Part shown: positions 17,695 through 20,207 of the stretch, in pieces | Layout: each line of letters starts with the position of its first letter | Numbering within the stretch: position 1 is the first letter of the stretch | NCBI GenBank assembly: GCA_030407315.1 | Contig: JALQPE010000978.1 | Span: 1 to 20,207, forward strand | Length of the DNA: 20,207 nt | Reading direction: 5' to 3' | Origin: Asparagopsis taxiformis | Lineage: Eukaryota; Rhodophyta; Florideophyceae; Bonnemaisoniales; Bonnemaisoniaceae | Made by a program: the position numbers and the translations under genes | The notes under the pieces: generated by a model | What the model was told of the DNA's origin: nothing | Seen by the model: only the letters and a program-made list of their open reading frames with translations | The model's database searches: none

Positions 17695-18845
17695 ATGGGA
17701 GACAATAGTATCATGAATACTACAGCGGAGAAGAGCAATTCTCCTTCTGCTGAAGAGAAAGCATCACTATTGCTCAGTACAGCTCTTCTAAAGTGCAAGT
17801 TGATCCTCGCAAAGTGAAAATTCCGACAGTGACCTCCCGTTTGGTGCGACCGGGTCGTGTAAACGAACTGGCCAGCATTTCATGGATAGAGGTTTCTCTA
17901 CCACTGGAACTATGATTACAGTCTGCAAAATGGAAGATAACGAAGGAGACGAGTTTTACTGCATCGATGGCTCTCATCGCATAGCTGCTCTGCAACTATG
18001 CCTGGAAAGTATCTCAGGAAAGAACAGGGATTCCTTGGAATTGGTTTGGTACAAACAGTTGATTGCGCCGAACGGGCGTCTAATTTTCGATGCGCTGGAG
18101 GTTCTGAAACTGTCTCTCGAAGCCAATATACAAACTCACGATGTCGCTTCTGTGAGCATTGCCGACAATGTGTGTGCGGTCATAGAGTTTCTCAGGTTTT
18201 CCAACCAGATGGATCTTCCTGTTGTCCGGCTTATTCCTATTCTGAAAGAAGTGAGCTATATTCTGCCGTCCGACAGGAACCGTTCGGAGAACTCGTATAG
18301 GCAGTACATCAACATTGCGAAGGGGTTCAATCGCACAGACAGGTTGCTTTCGTGTACTGGAGCTCTATCCCTAGCGTTTACAATGCTTTGGATAGGAACA
18401 AGAGAAATCGAGGATGCAAGAACCGAGGGAAGAGATCCGGACTTTTCTCGAATTGACTTCTGCCGATATGTACGGTTGCGTGCTCGATCTTGTCAATAAC
18501 TCAATATTCCGCAATGGCACGGACGGACGCGGGACGCGCGATAAGGAGTGGTTCCAGTGGTTTGTGCTCGAGATGACAGCGTCGTGGACAAGGATGAGGA
18601 GGAAGAGAGGAACTTGTCAGAAATATCGGAAGCGGAAGCCCGTTCACGATGCGCCCTTGGCTACTGGCTCTGTTGGCCATCTATGATATGGCAGAGGTCG
18701 TCCGCAAGTGGTTGAACTCTGCAACGATGGAGGAATTCGTGCGAACGGATTTGTGGCAGCAGAAAACGCGAAGGAGGTCGGGGTAATGATCATCGCATTG
18801 GAGAGCGCATTGTATTCGTCTGTCGACTTTCATGACGACGTGTAG
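17695..18845 (+). pseudogene. ParB/sulfiredoxin-like domain protein (several single-base frameshifts)
   Basis: The start is placed at the ATG at 17695 (TACAATGGGA). A first segment rich in Ser, Glu and Ala runs to about 17790. The frame then shifts to VQVDPRKVKIPTV...RPGRVNELAS and at about 17878 shifts again to FMDRGFSTTGTMITV. After that it is open for about 200 codons with FYCIDGSHRIAALQL (about 17954-17998). The order RV.ELA, RGF, I.V and DGxHRxxAL is that of the ParB/Srx N-terminal fold (ParBc), a DNA-binding, nucleotide-hydrolysing or nuclease module. Later parts continue by further one-base shifts near 18675 and 18757 to a stop at 18843-18845. All shifts fit loss of one base in a short run (A, T or G). 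I cannot tell decay from assembly error. The role in the element is unknown; DNA binding or accessory cleavage is inference. Confidence 0.55.
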
Positions 18846-19701
18846 ACAGTAGCAGTCTGAGAACCAAGAACGGGATGTTTACAAACAGTTTTTACGACAA
18901 CTGGAATTGCTACCGGGACAAAGGCATGGTGTCAGAGGAGACGAGCGGAGGGAGAGGGAAAGGAATCGCATGACCCCGGAGAAATAGAAAAAGCCACTTG
19001 TTGATGGCGCCAAAGCAGAAGACGAAGAAGCACCTACTGCCGCAGAACAGGGAAATAATTCTACAGAGAAGGAAACTGTGGAAACTTCTGGTCCTGTTCA
19101 AGCAGAAGAAGGAGTATCTGCCGAAGCCCAAGCAGAGCAGGAAGTTTCTGGTGTGAGGAAAGAACAAGAAATTACTCCAAATGTGGTGGCTGAAGAAGTG
19201 ATTCTTGGCTGTCGCGACGGGAAGCAATAGAAGAGGGCACCTCTGAGCACCCGAAAAAAGCAGAAGACCGTCCTGCCGCAGCAAAAGGAGGGAGGACAGG
19301 AAACGTCCTGCCACGCGTCTTGCAGCAGCTGAGAAGAGGGAAGCAGAACGTCTTGCTGTTCTCCAAAAGAACAGGAACGTCTTTCAGCTTCAAGGGCAGA
19401 GCGGGAAAGTCGTGCCAGGATAATTCGCCGGAAGGATTGTCAGAGAAGATCTTCCTCAGGGAAGGAAACAAAGCGGCGATACGCAAAGTCTGATATCAAC
19501 TTGGACAATAGTGGTCGCATGGACATAGACACGCCTGGACAACAAGCTGGAGATGCGCAGAACCGCTCTGTGATATTGAAACTTCGAATCAGGACACCAG
19601 AAACTTACAGCACTAGCCCGGCCGAAGTGGACAAGGAGAATTCGGGAAGAAGCAGGAGTTCTGGTGGAAGCGGCGATGAAAACGAGTTCCAGGTTGCATA
19701 A
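18846..19701 (+). pseudogene. Acidic then basic coiled-coil-like region, broken frames
   Basis: No single frame spans this stretch, but clearly non-random protein runs follow one another. First comes a piece with MFTNSFYDNWNCYRDKGM. Next is an acidic Glu/Ala-rich piece to 19231 with short quasi-repeats (VETSGPVQAEEG, SAEAQAEQEVSG). Then there is a charged helical piece (RLAAAEKREAERLAVLQK, ERESRARIIRRKD) and a tail with MDIDTPGQQ, SVILKLRIRTPE and GGSGDENEFQVA, stopping at 19699-19701. The frame changes fall near 18990, 19215, 19283 and 19365, mostly at homopolymers. It may be the C-terminal part of the ParB-like protein or a separate gene. I recognise no family; coiled-coil and nuclear chromatin-type character are suggested by composition only. 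Confidence 0.4.
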
Positions 19702-20073
19702 GAAGCGAAGAAGGGAGATACTAGCGCGAAGTTTTCTGAGCCCAATACGCGGATGACAACATTGAGATTGGGCCTCCCCGGGAAAAAGAAGAGTAGAGTC
19801 AATGCAAGAGAACGAACGACTGGAGAAGAAGCACCACTCTTCACTGACGAGACAAGAAAACTCCCTTCCAGACCGCACATTCGCAGAGGACATACCTGAG
19901 AAGGCTGCCTTTATGCGTTCCTTCCAACTCGAGAATGAAGTAATTATATCACAGAAGAAAGACATTGATACAATCCGGACGGAGATAATGGAAGCAGCTG
20001 CAGGCTACTCTACTTTGGTATGTCCCCTCGGTTCTTGTGAAAGCCAACAATACTTCAGCTACCAGAGTTAAGA
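19702..20073 (+). pseudogene. Continuation: basic segment and coiled-coil segment, broken frames
   Basis: In the same frame as the preceding stop is a basic run with MTTLRLGLPGKKKSRV, resembling the earlier ILKLRIRTPE motif. In another frame (19802-20071) lies a helical, charged segment (ENERLEKKH; FQLENEVIISQKKDIDTI) ending in a Cys-containing tail. These could be one protein separated by a shift and a stop, or remnants. They lie just upstream of the oxygenase-like start at 20074 and on the same strand. Confidence 0.3.
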
Positions 20074-20207
20074 ATGATCGACGAGCTTGGCTACGTGGTG
20101 TTGCAAGACATTTTATCTTCTACTACAGTGGGAGCAGCTACGCACGAGTTATTCACACAGATGGCCAGCACATTCCAAGGTACTACAAGTGGCTCAAGTG
20201 CAAGTCA
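20074..20207 (+). CDS. 2OG-Fe(II)-oxygenase-like protein, 5' part (right copy, cut by window edge)
   Basis: The ATG at 20074 opens MIDELGYVVLQDILS, which resembles the N-terminus of PhyH-type 2OG oxygenases (a GYVVL.. strand followed by a helix). From codon 25 onward it is identical in frame to the left-copy segment starting at 2855. The two copies thus supply opposite ends of one gene of about 260 codons. The catalytic HxD...H lies in the left copy only; the right copy continues past the window. Confidence 0.55.
   Translation, partial: MIDELGYVVLQDILSSTTVGAATHELFTQMASTFQGTTSGSSAS

Larger units (their letters stand above)
11025..20207 (+). mobile_element. CACTA/Tnp2-like DNA transposon, right copy (runs off the window)
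   Basis: The 5' end is at 11025 (CACTACGGTGTTGAAAAGGG), in opposite orientation to the left copy. The order is: terminal and subterminal repeats, leader hairpin, two TGACGTCA sites, TATA-like box, frameshifted 81-codon ORF, transposase, a fold-back fragment, about 800 bp without a gene, ParB/Srx-like gene, acidic/coiled-coil region, and the start of the oxygenase-like gene. The last 62 bp match the left copy at 2855-2794. This shows that 15520-20145 was part of the ancestral element rather than foreign flank. The 3' end lies beyond the window. Differences from the left copy are mainly array copy number (4 versus 11 and 3 versus 2 units) and scattered single-base changes. Confidence 0.8.

Overview
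The window looks like repeat-rich nuclear DNA of a eukaryote. No compact gene strings, ribosome binding sites or bacterial operons are seen. Almost everything recognisable is transposon-derived: a CACTA/Tnp2-like DNA transposon in two copies, a decayed Ty1/copia retroelement, and short fold-back elements. The lineage cannot be fixed from the sequence. A red alga or a fungus would fit the element mix, but this is a weak inference.

Layout. (1) 1-2139: a low-complexity Pro/Ser-rich open frame on the minus strand (38-631) and two short fold-back elements (about 836-1155 and 1696-1979), each built from three 39-bp palindromes. (2) 2140-7567: a minus-strand copy of a large DNA transposon whose 5' end (CACTACGGTG...) is at 7567. 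It has subterminal repeat arrays, a leader with a hairpin, two TGACGTCA sites and a TATA-like box, an 81-codon ORF, a transposase ORF (783 codons open), an internal deletion, and then the 3' part of a 2OG-Fe(II)-oxygenase-like gene. (3) 7568-11024: a spacer holding a truncated, frameshifted copia pol remnant, an array of small palindromic repeats and a long pyrimidine-rich stretch. (4) 11025-20207: a second, plus-strand copy of the same element, running off the right edge. It keeps the 4.6 kb missing from the left copy: the transposase C-terminal half, a ParB/sulfiredoxin-like gene, an acidic/coiled-coil region, and the first codons of the oxygenase-like gene.

The two copies lie head to head (5' ends facing each other, 3.46 kb apart) and are nearly identical over about 4.5 kb, coding and non-coding. 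Read together they give the gene order: 5' terminal repeat and subterminal arrays, small ORF, Tnp2-like transposase, ParB/Srx-like protein, acidic coiled-coil protein, 2OG-Fe(II)-oxygenase-like protein. A CACTA-type element carrying a ParB-like and a dioxygenase-like gene is the main candidate for something new here. It recalls the known pairing of TET/JBP dioxygenases with fungal KDZ transposons, but I cannot show a family link.

Most genes in the right copy are broken by single-base shifts, and nearly all fall in short homopolymer runs. That may be decay, or it may be indel error in the assembly. Functional claims about intact proteins should wait until this is settled.
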